Assembly (NCBI RefSeq): GCF_030548205.1
Contig: NZ_JAUORV010000019.1
Span: 51,612-115,611, forward strand
DNA length: 64,000 bases
Direction: 5' to 3'
Source of the DNA: Aliiglaciecola sp. 3_MG-2023
Lineage (GTDB): Bacteria; Pseudomonadota; Gammaproteobacteria; Enterobacterales; Alteromonadaceae
Translations under genes and position numbers: made by a program
Notes under the pieces: generated by a model
What the model saw: the letters and a program-made list of their open reading frames with translations, nothing else
Databases searched by the model: none
Told to the model about the DNA's origin: nothing
Part shown: positions 26,811 to 36,274 of the stretch, in pieces
Numbering within the stretch: the first letter of the stretch is position 1
How the letters are laid out: the number at the start of each line of letters is the position of its first letter

Positions 26811-26978
26811 AAATTATCCGAAACAGGGTTGTCATTTAGAAGTGCTATTGTAACCAATTGCAACTGAGTAACTCAACCACCATCAACGGTTGTATTCACC
26901 TAATGTATTTAGTTATTGTTATCAATGCTGGTTTGAGACAAGCTATCATACAGGGTTCATCAATTGGGAGAAAAGCAT

Positions 26979-27737
26979 ATGCTTGGACTTGCAAAGAAAA
27001 TTTTCACCCTAAGCCGAATATGCAGTGCAATGGCTTTATTTTGTTCACTCTTTTTCAATGTCAGTGCCATTGAAGTACCGGCAACAGACACAGCGCCTAT
27101 AATAGATGGGGTGAACAATGAACCCCAATGGCAGAAATCACAATGGCTAGCAATCGACCAAGTCATAATAGGTGGCCCATTAAACAAATACGACTTTCAA
27201 GGTCGTTATCGATTGCTGTGGGGTGCCAACAAACTCTATTTGCAGGCTGAAATTGTAGATGATCGCTTAGTTGACTTTAATGCTGATCCCTTAGATAAAT
27301 ATTGGGATGACGATACCTTGGAAATCTTTTTAGACGAAGATGCTTCAGGCGGTGACCACCAGTATTCATATAACGCTTTCGCGTATCATATTGCACTAGA
27401 CAACCAAGTTGTTGATATTACGCCACAACGCACTTTTGCGTTATTTAATGACCACATTGAAAGCCGCTGGAAAAGAGACATTAATGCCCCTCATAAAATT
27501 ATTTGGGAAATGGCAATTTCGCTTTATGCTGATGACTTTGATCCAGCAGAAAAGAACTCACCTGTGGGTTTGCACAAAGGTAAAAAGATTGGCTTTATGT
27601 TGGCCTACTGTGACAATGATAACAGTGAAACTCGCGAACACTTTATCAACTCTAAAGATGTAACCGCGGTGAATGGTGACAAAAATCGAGGTTGGATAGA
27701 TGCCAGCGTGTTTGATACTTTAATTTTAGGTGAATAA
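26979..27737 (+). CDS. Secreted CBM9-like sugar-binding protein
   Basis: A 252-residue exported protein: a signal peptide (to about residue 35, ending FFNVSA), then a single CBM9/DOMON-like sandwich (about 40-250). Family-type landmarks are IIDGVNNEPQWQKSQW, LLWGANKLYLQAEIVDDRL, YWDDDTLEIFLDED and a C-terminal VNGDKNRGWIDASVFDTL. Such domains bind carbohydrate ends, and free-standing ones are usually anchored or periplasmic. ATG 26979 is used because GGGAG lies upstream; reading from a TTG at 26964 has no support. It overlaps or abuts the next gene, so the two may be cotranscribed. Target sugar unknown. Confidence 0.85.
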   Translation: MLGLAKKIFTLSRICSAMALFCSLFFNVSAIEVPATDTAPIIDGVNNEPQWQKSQWLAIDQVIIGGPLNKYDFQGRYRLLWGANKLYLQAEIVDDRLVDFNADPLDKYWDDDTLEIFLDEDASGGDHQYSYNAFAYHIALDNQVVDITPQRTFALFNDHIESRWKRDINAPHKIIWEMAISLYADDFDPAEKNSPVGLHKGKKIGFMLAYCDNDNSETREHFINSKDVTAVNGDKNRGWIDASVFDTLILGE

Positions 27738-27744
27738 AAAAGAT

Positions 27745-28446
27745 ATGAGTTTAATTCTGGATAATATTATCCAACACCTTCATCATGCGAACGAACTGCA
27801 TGAGCATACTCTCGAAGCCCAGCTTACGGAGCCCTTACGAGCTTTACAACATTGGCAAACTAAGCGCCTTCTGGCGACCCATCAAAACTTATGGCAAAAC
27901 AAACGTTTTCGGCCTGCAATGGGATTTTTCATTGACGAGTTATATGGCCCAAAGGACTTCAGTCAACGGGATCAAGAACTGGCTAGAGTCGTCCCCAAAA
28001 TGGCCAAAATCATTCCCAAACAAGCATTAGAGTCGTTAGAAGCTGCACTACGTTTAAATAGCCTTTCTTTGGCCTTAGATATTGCATTAACAGAGCACTT
28101 AAACGCCGCCCCTGTGAACCGAGAAAGCTACGCCTTAGCTTACGTAAAATGTGATAATCAAGCACAGCGAGAAGAGCAAATTGTTTTATTAGAAAGGTTG
28201 GGGGTAGATTTGGCCGATGTAGTAAAAATTAAAGGTATTTCAACTTTATTAATGTTGTCGCGCAAGCCGGCTAAAATGGCTGGGGTTGAAAGTCTGCATC
28301 AGTTTCTTGAATCGGGGTTTAAAGCGTTTAAAAAGCTCGGCAATGTGGATGAGTTTATCCAGCCTATCATCACACGAGAGCGAGCATTAAAAAATGCGCT
28401 TTTTGCCCAACAGGCTCCCAATCCTCTCCCCGAATTTGAGGCCTAG
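27745..28446 (+). CDS. Conserved hypothetical protein with FFxxELYGPKDFSxRD motif
   Basis: A soluble, helix-rich protein of about 233 residues without signal peptide or membrane segment. The most distinctive stretch is FFIDELYGPKDFSQRD near residues 62-77, a motif I associate with uncharacterised gammaproteobacterial proteins. The start is ambiguous: GTG 27730 overlaps the end of the CBM9-like gene, while ATG 27745 has AGGTG 12 bases upstream. It is followed at two bases by a thioesterase gene, and the two are probably one operon. No function can be assigned. Confidence 0.82.
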   Translation: MSLILDNIIQHLHHANELHEHTLEAQLTEPLRALQHWQTKRLLATHQNLWQNKRFRPAMGFFIDELYGPKDFSQRDQELARVVPKMAKIIPKQALESLEAALRLNSLSLALDIALTEHLNAAPVNRESYALAYVKCDNQAQREEQIVLLERLGVDLADVVKIKGISTLLMLSRKPAKMAGVESLHQFLESGFKAFKKLGNVDEFIQPIITRERALKNALFAQQAPNPLPEFEA

Positions 28447-28448
28447 TC

Positions 28449-28976
28449 ATGTCAAACGAACCTATGATTAACCAAATTGATGCCCACGAAACAGCGAGAC
28501 AAGAAGTGGCGAAAGAAATAACCACAGATCACCAAAACCTTCCTTGGCGATTACCTAATCCTCATATTATTAAGTGGACAATTGCACCTGAGCAAATAGA
28601 CCACTATAACCATGTTAACAATGTGGCTTATGTTTCACAGCTGGAACGAGTATCTTGGTCACACTCCATGTCCCTAGGACTGGATATAGGTATCTATCAG
28701 CAATTAGATAGAGGCATGGCTATTAGTAAACATGTTATTGAATATCATGCTGCCGTCTTGCTAGGTGATCATTTACTTTGCGCAACCTGGGTGACTCACT
28801 GCGATGGCAGATTAAAATTATCTCGTCAGTTTCAGTTTATTCGTGAATCAGATGGTATGACTGTTTTGACAGCGCAAACGGACTTTGTATGCATTGCCTT
28901 AGGGTCAGGAAAACCGAAACGTATGCCAGTTGAGTTTCGAGAAACCTATGGCAAGGTATGTGTTTCTAATGAATAA
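28449..28976 (+). CDS. Acyl-CoA thioesterase, hotdog fold (4HBT family)
   Basis: A 175-residue protein with a leading 30-residue tail and then a single hotdog domain. The key line is IDHYNHVNNVAYVSQLERVSW (the Asp in the 4HBT/YbgC-type position), followed by LDRGMAISKHVIEYHAAVL and LSRQFQFIRESDGMTVLTAQT. These enzymes hydrolyse acyl-CoA or acyl-ACP thioesters. The start lies two bases after the hypothetical protein's stop. Chain-length preference cannot be read from the sequence. Confidence 0.88.
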   Translation: MSNEPMINQIDAHETARQEVAKEITTDHQNLPWRLPNPHIIKWTIAPEQIDHYNHVNNVAYVSQLERVSWSHSMSLGLDIGIYQQLDRGMAISKHVIEYHAAVLLGDHLLCATWVTHCDGRLKLSRQFQFIRESDGMTVLTAQTDFVCIALGSGKPKRMPVEFRETYGKVCVSNE

Positions 28977-28999
28977 GTATTGCTAAGGTTCGCAACATC

Positions 29000-30163
29000 A
29001 TGAGTAAATTTTGGGTTCCTTTCTGGGTGTTATGTTTAGGGATTTCGTTATCTTTAAACCTGTATTTTTGGTGGCAACTAAAATCCATTAATACCACAGT
29101 CGAAGTCAATGCTGCTAGACAAACTCAGTCACCAAACTCAAAGAACAAAATCAATTCGCCCGCTGATGCTTTACCTGAGGTTTACCAGCAGTCCGGGGAG
29201 CAGCAAAATCATAGTCTCGCCAATAATTCAGATAAAAACAGTCAATACCAAAAAGCCATTTACTGGATAAAACAACAACTGGCTGCCGGTGAGCTAGTAG
29301 AGGCAAAGGAGGCAATCCAAGCTTATTTACGTCATCAACCTCAAAACATTGATTACCTATTACTCGAAGGGCAACTCATTGCTAAAACTGCGCCCATTGA
29401 TGAAGTATTAGCACACTACTATGGGCTACTCGATTTTCCTTTAGAGACGGAAGAAAAAGCGAAAGTACTAGCCCTGATCACTGAGCTTACCAGCAGTAAT
29501 ATCAGCAAACTCAAAGCAATTCGGTCCTGGGATGTACTGGCTACATTTCTTGAGCCTTTGTGGCAATTTGATCCGACTCGACGCTCCATAATAGTCGCTT
29601 TAGCCGAAGCCTATGCGTATCAAAATCAAGAGTTTTTAATGGAGAATGTGTTGGCATCCCTGCAACAGGGTGATCTTGATGCTGCGCGAATAAGACAAAT
29701 TTTGGCGCAACAAACGTCCCCTATCAAAACCTCAACTCCCCTACAAGAAAACGAACCTATTGTTAATGATTATGAGCGCAATATAAAACTGCGCGCTTTA
29801 GGTGATCATTACACAACCCCGATTATGATTGGCAGAAGTACTCACGAGTTGATGCTTGATACTGGCGCAACCACCACAGTTCTGACCTCAGAAGCCTTTG
29901 ATAGAATTTCCAGACGTACGAGTTGGGAATATGTAGGAACTTATAAAATAAATACCGCAGGTGGACTGTTTGACGCACCAGTCTATCAATTAAAGCAGGT
30001 ATTCTTTGCCGGTTTTCGATTAGATAATGTGGCCATAGTGGTATTGCCTATGCCAGATTTTAGCTACGCAGATGGTTTACTTGGCATGAATATCCTGCGC
30101 CAATTCGATTTTAAAATAGACCAGCAAAATGACAGGCTACTTTTGAACAGAAATGACTCTTAG
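29000..30163 (+). CDS. Membrane-anchored retropepsin-like aspartic protease (clan AA)
   Basis: A 387-residue protein with an N-terminal membrane anchor (about 5-26), a polar linker, a helical TPR-like middle (about 80-240), and a single retropepsin-like domain (about 260-387). The catalytic motif is LMLDTGATTTVLT with D287-T288-G289, and the second conserved block is YADGLLGMNILRQFDF. A single-domain aspartic protease of this kind acts as a dimer. The domain resembles the TIGR02281/PerP clan AA group. It faces the periplasm by topology. The substrate is unknown. It is convergent with the next gene. Confidence 0.87.
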   Translation: MSKFWVPFWVLCLGISLSLNLYFWWQLKSINTTVEVNAARQTQSPNSKNKINSPADALPEVYQQSGEQQNHSLANNSDKNSQYQKAIYWIKQQLAAGELVEAKEAIQAYLRHQPQNIDYLLLEGQLIAKTAPIDEVLAHYYGLLDFPLETEEKAKVLALITELTSSNISKLKAIRSWDVLATFLEPLWQFDPTRRSIIVALAEAYAYQNQEFLMENVLASLQQGDLDAARIRQILAQQTSPIKTSTPLQENEPIVNDYERNIKLRALGDHYTTPIMIGRSTHELMLDTGATTTVLTSEAFDRISRRTSWEYVGTYKINTAGGLFDAPVYQLKQVFFAGFRLDNVAIVVLPMPDFSYADGLLGMNILRQFDFKIDQQNDRLLLNRNDS

Positions 30164-30169
30164 AGAAAG

Positions 30170-30973
30170 CTAAAAGGTAATGTCTATTTCCGGTTGCGCT
30201 TTTTGTAACTCAAAGTGCTCTATTTGGTTTTGAATAGCAAAATTTCGCAGCGTTAGCGTGATCCCCTGCCCTTTCATATTGCCACTAGATGGCTGAAAAG
30301 AACATAAACTCAATAACTCTGTAAACTCGTTAACGGACCAAAAATAACACTGTCTAAACCCCGTTAATAAGAGAGCGTGCCCTTTTTCCGTTTCCACGAA
30401 ATGGGTCTTTGGAGTAACTTGTAAGTAATTAAAGTAAGCTTTCACCAATTCGCCAGTTTCACCTTGGTTTGTCAATTTAGCCACAAATGCCCGCAGTCTA
30501 ACCTCGTCCCTGTTTTCTTGCGCAATATCTTGAACTTGCTTGAAGCTCATTGGCTCACCGTATTTAACAATCGCCTGCTCTACGGTTTTATTATAAACCG
30601 GTAAAATATCAAGATAGCGGCTTGCGATACGATAGGTGAGTGAAATCTGATGAATAAACCCCAGATCTTTGTCAAAACGTAGAGATAGGCTTTGCAGAAG
30701 TTCAGATTCTAAATAAGGTTGTCTAAAAACAATATCGACTTTTTCACTGCGATTGCCGCCAGAAATATACTGTACTTCACCATTTTGATTAATTAAATTA
30801 AGGGTTTGACCAAGAACATTGTCGCCAATTCTAACATCGCGAATATCCATTTGAGACTGAACGTGGAGGTTTTGATTGACGTCGAAGCGAGACAAACTAG
30901 ATAAGTTTTTATCATCTTGAGCAAACACATTGAGAACTAAAAACCCACACCCTAAACAGATACTTCTAAGCAT
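30170..30973 (-). CDS. Exported conserved hypothetical protein
   Basis: A 267-residue protein with a short signal peptide (MLRSICLGCGFLVLNVFA) and no other membrane segment. I do not recognise the family. The body is predicted alpha/beta, with a repeated hydrophobic pattern in VQYISGGNRSEKVDIVFRQP and a C-terminal block containing two cysteines about 14 residues apart (FRQCYFW and SLCSF). It is convergent with the retropepsin gene and 154 bases from the MFS gene on the same strand, separated by a gap in which nothing else is seen. Confidence 0.75.
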   Translation of the reverse strand: MLRSICLGCGFLVLNVFAQDDKNLSSLSRFDVNQNLHVQSQMDIRDVRIGDNVLGQTLNLINQNGEVQYISGGNRSEKVDIVFRQPYLESELLQSLSLRFDKDLGFIHQISLTYRIASRYLDILPVYNKTVEQAIVKYGEPMSFKQVQDIAQENRDEVRLRAFVAKLTNQGETGELVKAYFNYLQVTPKTHFVETEKGHALLLTGFRQCYFWSVNEFTELLSLCSFQPSSGNMKGQGITLTLRNFAIQNQIEHFELQKAQPEIDITF

Positions 30974-31127
30974 AATTAAACTTCACATTCTGGTTTGATT
31001 ATAAAAATCAATGATTTCAAATTAGTTAACAGAGTATATACCCAAGTAGGGGGAAAATGCAGATTTGTGTAGACAAGTTAGTTTTAGGTATTTTCCCTAA
31101 AGCTGTTTCTCTGAAATGAAATCAACT

Positions 31128-32315
31128 TTAATAAGACATTTTCTTTGCGGGTATTCCCAACAAAACCAAAGCTGCGAGTAAGGCTGTTAGCGCAGAAAAT
31201 AAGAAGGCTTGATAAGAACCGGCCCCTTGTTGCCACAAGTATCCCGATACATAATTGCCTATCGCGCCACCTAGTCCAAATGCGATACTAATGTAAAGTG
31301 CCTGTCCACGACTTTGGTATGCCTGTCCAAAATAATCATGAATAAACTTGATTGAAGCAGCGTGATGCATTCCAAAACTAAAGGCATGTATTATCTGGCT
31401 TAAAATCAAGATCCACAAATATTCTGCAGCCACACCTAACACATACCAGCGCATTGCGGTAAGACCAATACTGATAAATAAAATCCACTTCAGTCCAAAA
31501 ACTTTAATCAATTTTCCCGCTAACAGAAATATCACTATTTCAGCGGCTACCGCTAAAGCCAGTAAAATGCCAGTAGTTTGGCCGCTGTAGCCTAAATCTC
31601 GTGTATATAATGCAAAAAATCCATAATAAGTCGCGAAGCTAACTTGCAAGAATATGGCACTGAACATAAACAATATAAAAGGAGTGGTACAAGCTTTACG
31701 CCAAATGCTGCCATTTGCAGTCTGACTTATCACCTTACCAGGCCCTTCATAAATAAATAAAGTGGCAATAAACAAGCAGAATAATACTGCAAAACTGACA
31801 TAGATAGGTGCGTCGGAGGAGCTTATATCAATGGCTTTACCGGTAATGATGGTTAAAATGATAAACCCCACACTACCCCATAAACGAATGCGGCTGTAGC
31901 GGCTAGGATCACTGGCAACACAATTGAGAGTTAATACTTCCAGTTGCGGTAATACCGCAGTCCAAAACATCATCATTAAAGCAAAGGCTAAGGTTAAGCC
32001 CCAAAAACCGTCTAGCCAGAATACCAAGCAAAAGGTGGATACAGTCAGCAAGCAGCCTAACCTTAATATAGCGAGGCCTTTACCTGACTTGTCCGCCATA
32101 GACGCCCAAAGGTTTGGGCCTAGGATACGAGTTATGGTGATGAGCGCAAACAACTCGCCAATCTGTTGTGAACTGAAGCCCCTACCATCCAAAAAAACGC
32201 CTAAATAAGGCACTAGCACCCCTAACTGCCCAAAGTAGAGCAGATAGGTGATAGCCAACAAAATTAAATTCGTTTTAGACTGTGCTTGCCCAGACGCGGA
32301 GCTAGCGCCGAGCAA
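31128..32315 (-). CDS. MFS transporter, HcaT-like (MFS_1-like)
   Basis: A 395-residue 12-helix transporter of the major facilitator superfamily. The N-terminal half, with LLYFGQLGVLVPYLGVFLDGRGFSS split across two helices, and RILGPNLWASMADKSGKG as the loop 2-3 motif, resembles the PPP/HcaT (3-phenylpropionate permease-like) branch. The start is weak: TTG 32315, five bases after the aroC stop, with no good ribosome site, so translation is likely coupled to aroC. The substrate is unknown. Confidence 0.88.
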   Translation of the reverse strand: MLGASSASGQAQSKTNLILLAITYLLYFGQLGVLVPYLGVFLDGRGFSSQQIGELFALITITRILGPNLWASMADKSGKGLAILRLGCLLTVSTFCLVFWLDGFWGLTLAFALMMMFWTAVLPQLEVLTLNCVASDPSRYSRIRLWGSVGFIILTIITGKAIDISSSDAPIYVSFAVLFCLFIATLFIYEGPGKVISQTANGSIWRKACTTPFILFMFSAIFLQVSFATYYGFFALYTRDLGYSGQTTGILLALAVAAEIVIFLLAGKLIKVFGLKWILFISIGLTAMRWYVLGVAAEYLWILILSQIIHAFSFGMHHAASIKFIHDYFGQAYQSRGQALYISIAFGLGGAIGNYVSGYLWQQGAGSYQAFLFSALTALLAALVLLGIPAKKMSY

Positions 32316-32320
32316 AGGTT

Positions 32321-33418
32321 TTACGCCTGTCCGGGAATAATAGGTGTGATTGAAGTAACATCTGCATTTTGACCTCGATGCCGCAACAGGTGATCCATTA
32401 ATACAATCGCCATCATAGCTTCAGCAATGGGGACGGCGCGGATCCCAACACATGGATCATGACGTCCACGGGTAATAATTTCAGCCGCTTCACCGTGAAT
32501 ATCCACTGAGTCACCAGGAACACTAATACTAGAAGTGGGTTTAAGGGCTAAGTGCACTAGCAAATCTTGTCCCGAGGATATTCCCCCCAAAATACCGCCA
32601 GCCCGATTGGTTTTAAATCCCTCGGGTGTGATCTCATCGCGGTGTTCACTGCCCTTTTGTTCCACAACATCAAAGCCGTCACCTACCTCAACGCCTTTTA
32701 CTGCATTAATTCCCATCATCGCAGAAGCCAAATCCGCGTCTAAACGATCAAATATGGGTTCGCCCAATCCAACGGGCATATTTTTGGCAACTACGGATAC
32801 CTTAGCGCCGATTGAATCTCCCTGTTTGATTAAATCTCGCATATATTCATCGAGCTCATCAAGTTTGCTAGGATCGGGACAGAAAAACGCATTTGTATTT
32901 GTCACACTTTGGTCAACATTATCAATTTTTATTGGCCCTAGTTGTGACAAATAGCCGTGTATTTCGATGCCGTGCACTTGTTTTAAATACTTCTTGGCAA
33001 TACCACCAGCAGCCACACGAATAGCCGTTTCACGGGCAGAAGAACGACCACCGCCGCGGTAATCCCGTAAACCATATTTCTGCTGATAGGTGTAATCAGC
33101 ATGTCCAGGACGGAAGGTATCTTTGATTTTCGAATAATCTTGACTGCGTTGGTTAGTATTATTAATTAGCAAACCAATACTTGTACCTGTGGTTTTTCCT
33201 TCAAACACGCCCGACAAAATTTGCACTTCGTCACCTTCCCGTCTAGCGGTGGTGTAGCGAGATGTCCCTGGTTTGCGACGATTCAAATCAATTTGCAGAT
33301 CTGCTTCGCTAATGTCTAAATTAGGTGGACATCCGTCAACGACTCCACCAATGGCAATACCATGACTTTCGCCGAAAGTAGTCACAGTAAACAGCTTACC
33401 AAATGTATTTCCAGCCAT
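32321..33418 (-). CDS. aroC: Chorismate synthase
   Basis: A 365-residue enzyme making chorismate from EPSP with reduced FMN. Family landmarks: TFGESHG near residues 14-20, GRSSARETA near 125, and a C-terminal [14 protein letters not shown] segment. Length fits the bacterial enzyme. It lies between prmB and the MFS gene on the same strand (20 bases after prmB), the prmB-aroC order that E. coli also has. It is the last step of the shared aromatic pathway, serving phenylalanine, tyrosine, tryptophan, folate and quinones. Confidence 0.97.
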   Translation of the reverse strand: MAGNTFGKLFTVTTFGESHGIAIGGVVDGCPPNLDISEADLQIDLNRRKPGTSRYTTARREGDEVQILSGVFEGKTTGTSIGLLINNTNQRSQDYSKIKDTFRPGHADYTYQQKYGLRDYRGGGRSSARETAIRVAAGGIAKKYLKQVHGIEIHGYLSQLGPIKIDNVDQSVTNTNAFFCPDPSKLDELDEYMRDLIKQGDSIGAKVSVVAKNMPVGLGEPIFDRLDADLASAMMGINAVKGVEVGDGFDVVEQKGSEHRDEITPEGFKTNRAGGILGGISSGQDLLVHLALKPTSSISVPGDSVDIHGEAAEIITRGRHDPCVGIRAVPIAEAMMAIVLMDHLLRHRGQNADVTSITPIIPGQA

Positions 33419-33438
33419 ATCTTTTTCAGTTCCTAAGG

Positions 33439-34380
33439 TTAACTATGTGTAGCCCAATATGCTTTAAGCGTCGCTTGATTAATTGCAAACACACCACTTC
33501 CGCCGTGTTCAAATTCGACCCATTCAATCTCTAAATCTGGATATTTATAATCCATGTGCACTTCACTATTTCCCACTTCTACAAACAACCAGCCATCTGG
33601 ATTTAAGTGCTCTACAGCTTGGCGCAGAATGTGATCAACCAAGTCTAGTCCATCTTCACCCGCGGCCAAGCCGAGTTCAGGCTCATGCTGAAATTCATCG
33701 GGTAAGTCAGCCATATCTTCAGCATCCACGTATGGTGGGTTCGACACAATTAAATCGTATTTATGCCCTTGCAATGCACTCATTAAATCTGACTTGATGG
33801 GAAATACCTGCTCACTCATAGCATGCTCTTGAATATTGATATCAGCTACTTGTAGGGCATCATCACTGATATCAACGGCATCTATTTGAGCTTCTGCAAA
33901 CTCATACGCCAAGGCAATAGCAATACAAGCACTACCTGTGCATAAATCGAGAATATGCTGTGGTTCTGTTTTTAACCAAGACGAAAAATGTTGGTTAATC
34001 AATTCTGCAAAAGGAGAGCGAGGTACTAGCACACGCTCATCCACATAAAAAGGCAATCCGCAAAACCAAGCTTGATTGGTCAAATAAGCTACAGGCACTT
34101 TTTCAGTGATGCGCCTTTTTACCAAGGCCAAAATTTGGCTTTTCTCGGCTGTGGTTAACCTTGACTGTAACAACATTCGGCTATCATCTTCAGGCATATT
34201 TTGCGGTAAATGTAGTACTTGCAGAGCAAGTGTTAACGCTTCGCTCCAAGCGTTATCCGTGCCATGTCCAAAATATAAATCAGCTTGATTAAATAGGCTC
34301 ATGGACCACCTCACCACATCCAAAATGGAAATGAGTTCAGTGGCGGTACTTTCCAAATCAATGGAGTCAATTGATGTCAT
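33439..34380 (-). CDS. prmB: 50S ribosomal protein L3 N5-glutamine methyltransferase PrmB
   Basis: A 313-residue SAM-dependent methyltransferase modifying a glutamine of ribosomal protein L3. The catalytic NPPY ([12 protein letters not shown]) and the SAM loop [14 protein letters not shown] are clear; the adjacent [11 protein letters not shown] distinguishes PrmB from PrmC together with the length and the helical N-terminal region. It is the first gene of the prmB-aroC operon and divergent from smrB, as in E. coli. The ATG is preceded by an AT-rich promoter region of 97 bases. Confidence 0.95.
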   Translation of the reverse strand: MTSIDSIDLESTATELISILDVVRWSMSLFNQADLYFGHGTDNAWSEALTLALQVLHLPQNMPEDDSRMLLQSRLTTAEKSQILALVKRRITEKVPVAYLTNQAWFCGLPFYVDERVLVPRSPFAELINQHFSSWLKTEPQHILDLCTGSACIAIALAYEFAEAQIDAVDISDDALQVADINIQEHAMSEQVFPIKSDLMSALQGHKYDLIVSNPPYVDAEDMADLPDEFQHEPELGLAAGEDGLDLVDHILRQAVEHLNPDGWLFVEVGNSEVHMDYKYPDLEIEWVEFEHGGSGVFAINQATLKAYWATHS

Positions 34381-34477
34381 ATAAAATGGTCTTATTTAAG
34401 GTGTTTAGTGCCCGTCAGTATTTTGCTATGCTTCTGATAAAATTGCCTGTCAAATTACGCATAAACCATAACAAAAT

Positions 34478-35080
34478 ATGAAAAAGCAGCCTAACAATCC
34501 GTTTAAAAGGTTATCGATTGCGCCAGTTAACCCCCCAGAGCCAGACGACCATTCACTATTTCGAGGTGAATTTAAGGATGTTGCGCAAATTAAGCAGGAC
34601 AAAATAACGCCTCCGCGGCCTTCCAGCAAGAAAATTTCGCATTTACAGCATAAAAAACAGCAAGAAAACCTCGAAACTAAACAAGCAGCCGCATCCTTCC
34701 ATTTTTCAGATGGTTTTGAAGCCTATTTTTCTGAACAAGGCCCCCTTAAATATATTAAACCCGGAAAACCTAGTTATGAAGTCAAGCGACTCCGACGAGG
34801 TGAATACCCCCCAGATCTGATTTTGGATTTACATGGATTAACCAAAGAAAATGCTAAGCTAGAAATAGCAGCACTCATTGTTGCGGCTAAGAAACAGAAT
34901 GCCCACTGCGTGTGCATTGTGCATGGTCTGGGTTCACTCGTGTTAAAAAACGCCGTACCCAATTGGTTGGTGCAACACCCTGATGTCGAAGGTTTTCACC
35001 AAGCCCCATTAGAATGGGGTGGTAAAGGCGCTCTACTGGTCTTAATTGAGCAACCAGAATCATTTACTGATTTTTTTTGA
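34478..35080 (+). CDS. smrB: Ribosome rescue endonuclease SmrB
   Basis: A 200-residue protein with a basic, disordered N-terminal half and a C-terminal Smr domain (about 115-198). The two Smr motifs are visible: LDLHGLTKENAK (about 118-129) and CIVHGLGSLVLKNAVP near 150. SmrB cleaves mRNA between collided ribosomes to start rescue. The second motif reads HGLGS rather than the commoner HGKG, a small departure. It is divergent from prmB. Confidence 0.95.
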   Translation: MKKQPNNPFKRLSIAPVNPPEPDDHSLFRGEFKDVAQIKQDKITPPRPSSKKISHLQHKKQQENLETKQAAASFHFSDGFEAYFSEQGPLKYIKPGKPSYEVKRLRRGEYPPDLILDLHGLTKENAKLEIAALIVAAKKQNAHCVCIVHGLGSLVLKNAVPNWLVQHPDVEGFHQAPLEWGGKGALLVLIEQPESFTDFF

Positions 35081-35125
35081 TTCAATAAATCCCGATTGCT
35101 CAAAGGGTTTTCAACCTACCCGATT

Positions 35126-35248
35126 TTATAAGTCGTGACTAGTGTTGTGTAAAAACAAGTAAGTGTAATACGCGCAAATCCCCACAACTACTGACAAGCC
35201 TAGTAGAGAACCCCAAACCACCGGATCTTTTAATAATAATGCAAACAT
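35126..35248 (-). CDS. Small single-span membrane protein, 40 residues (DUF3149-like)
   Basis: A short reading frame below usual gene-calling limits. The ATG at 35248 follows a strong ribosome site (GAGGAAA, six bases). The product has one hydrophobic helix in the middle (WGSLLGLSVVVGICAYYTYL), an N-terminal MFALLLKDPV and a short polar tail. The size and 'KDPV-x-hydrophobic helix' layout resemble the DUF3149 family of small proteobacterial proteins. It lies alone between smrB and the AlgD-like gene, and no partner is evident. Confidence 0.7.
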   Translation of the reverse strand: MFALLLKDPVVWGSLLGLSVVVGICAYYTYLFLHNTSHDL

Positions 35249-35526
35249 GTCGATTTCCTCATGTAGATATAAATTGATGAATTAGTTTATGGGGTAAGTA
35301 TAAATTCGCGGCATAAAAGAGAACTGATCTGGATCAACAAATTGAACATATTTTAAGCTAGATTTTAAAACTGTCTGCAAAAGGTGACACAGCAAAGTAT
35401 AAAACCGCCTTTAAGAATCATAACTATTTGATTTAATTAAATATTTAAATAGTGGAATGAATTATGCGACACCTAAAGTTCCCATGCTTAACAGACATTT
35501 TTAAAGAACTAAATAGGTAATTTATC
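35249..35526. other. Intergenic region upstream of the AlgD-like gene
   Basis: This stretch lies between the divergent small membrane protein and AlgD-like genes. It is AT-rich, with promoter-like sequence but no element I can call safely. A possible 18-codon leader frame (35464-35520, beginning MRHLKF) precedes the AlgD-like start by six bases. It has a GGA nine bases upstream but no other support. Confidence 0.4.
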
Positions 35527-36255
35527 ATGTATCACTCACATCAAAGTCAAGTAAGAACACGACCTATCTACAATTACAGACACCCAGCAACTTCGCTGAG
35601 TGCATCAGACGTCAGTTCTCAAAACGAGCGTATCAGTGTAATAGGTTTGGGTTTGATGGGGAGTTTACTCAGCGTTTCTTTTGCCAATAATGGGCATAAA
35701 GTGATTGCCGTAGATATGGACTCTCGTAAAGTAAATGGAATTAACCAAAACCACTCCCCCATTCAAGACGCAGAACTTGAAGAAGCAATAGTATCCGCTC
35801 GAAGTAAACGCAATTTGGTGGCAACTAGTGATTTGCATAATGCTATTTTACAAACAGAGGTAACCTTAGTTTGTATTGGCAAAGTAGATGCTCAGGAATC
35901 GACAGTGGCCAAAAATATAGAAACGGTTTGCCAACAAATTGGCGCGACCTTAGCAATCAAAGGTCACTACCATCTTATTGTTATCCACAGCGATTTAAAA
36001 TCTACCTGTACAGAGAAACACCTAAAACCAATCTTAGAAAAATGGTCTAATAAGCGCTGTGGTAAAGATTTTGGTCTATGCTATTTACCACTACATGTTG
36101 CTCACAAAAGCCAATATTCGACGGCAAAATTAAATGAGGGAATTTTACAAGGAACTCACGACAATAAAAGTGCCAATGCCGCCTCTAGGTTGTTCTCTAC
36201 CCTGGATATCGGTTTAAAGAACGTGGGTGTCACCGCCAAACTACATTCAGATTGA
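35527..36255 (+). CDS. Truncated UDP-glucose/GDP-mannose dehydrogenase-like protein (NAD-binding domain only)
   Basis: A 242-residue protein that aligns by eye with the N-terminal NAD-binding half of GDP-mannose 6-dehydrogenase (AlgD): ISVIGLGLMGSLLSVSFANN, GHKVIAVDMDSRKV, INQNHSPIQDAEL, TLVCIG and NIETVCQQIGAT fall in the same order. The central and C-terminal domains, including the catalytic cysteine, are absent, since a full enzyme has about 430 residues. The catalytic NPEFLREG-type block is replaced by LPLHVAHKS. It also has a 35-residue extra N-terminus. It is open throughout with no decay, so it may be a functional pseudoenzyme or regulatory sensor rather than debris. It is followed by the lipoprotein gene on the opposite strand. 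Confidence 0.8.
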   Translation: MYHSHQSQVRTRPIYNYRHPATSLSASDVSSQNERISVIGLGLMGSLLSVSFANNGHKVIAVDMDSRKVNGINQNHSPIQDAELEEAIVSARSKRNLVATSDLHNAILQTEVTLVCIGKVDAQESTVAKNIETVCQQIGATLAIKGHYHLIVIHSDLKSTCTEKHLKPILEKWSNKRCGKDFGLCYLPLHVAHKSQYSTAKLNEGILQGTHDNKSANAASRLFSTLDIGLKNVGVTAKLHSD

Positions 36256-36274
36256 GCAATGTGAGTAGCTAGAA

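Noticed and set aside
35464..35520. 18-codon leader peptide before the AlgD-like gene
   Set aside because: The frame is short, with weak ribosome signal and no attenuator structure seen; kept only as a note.
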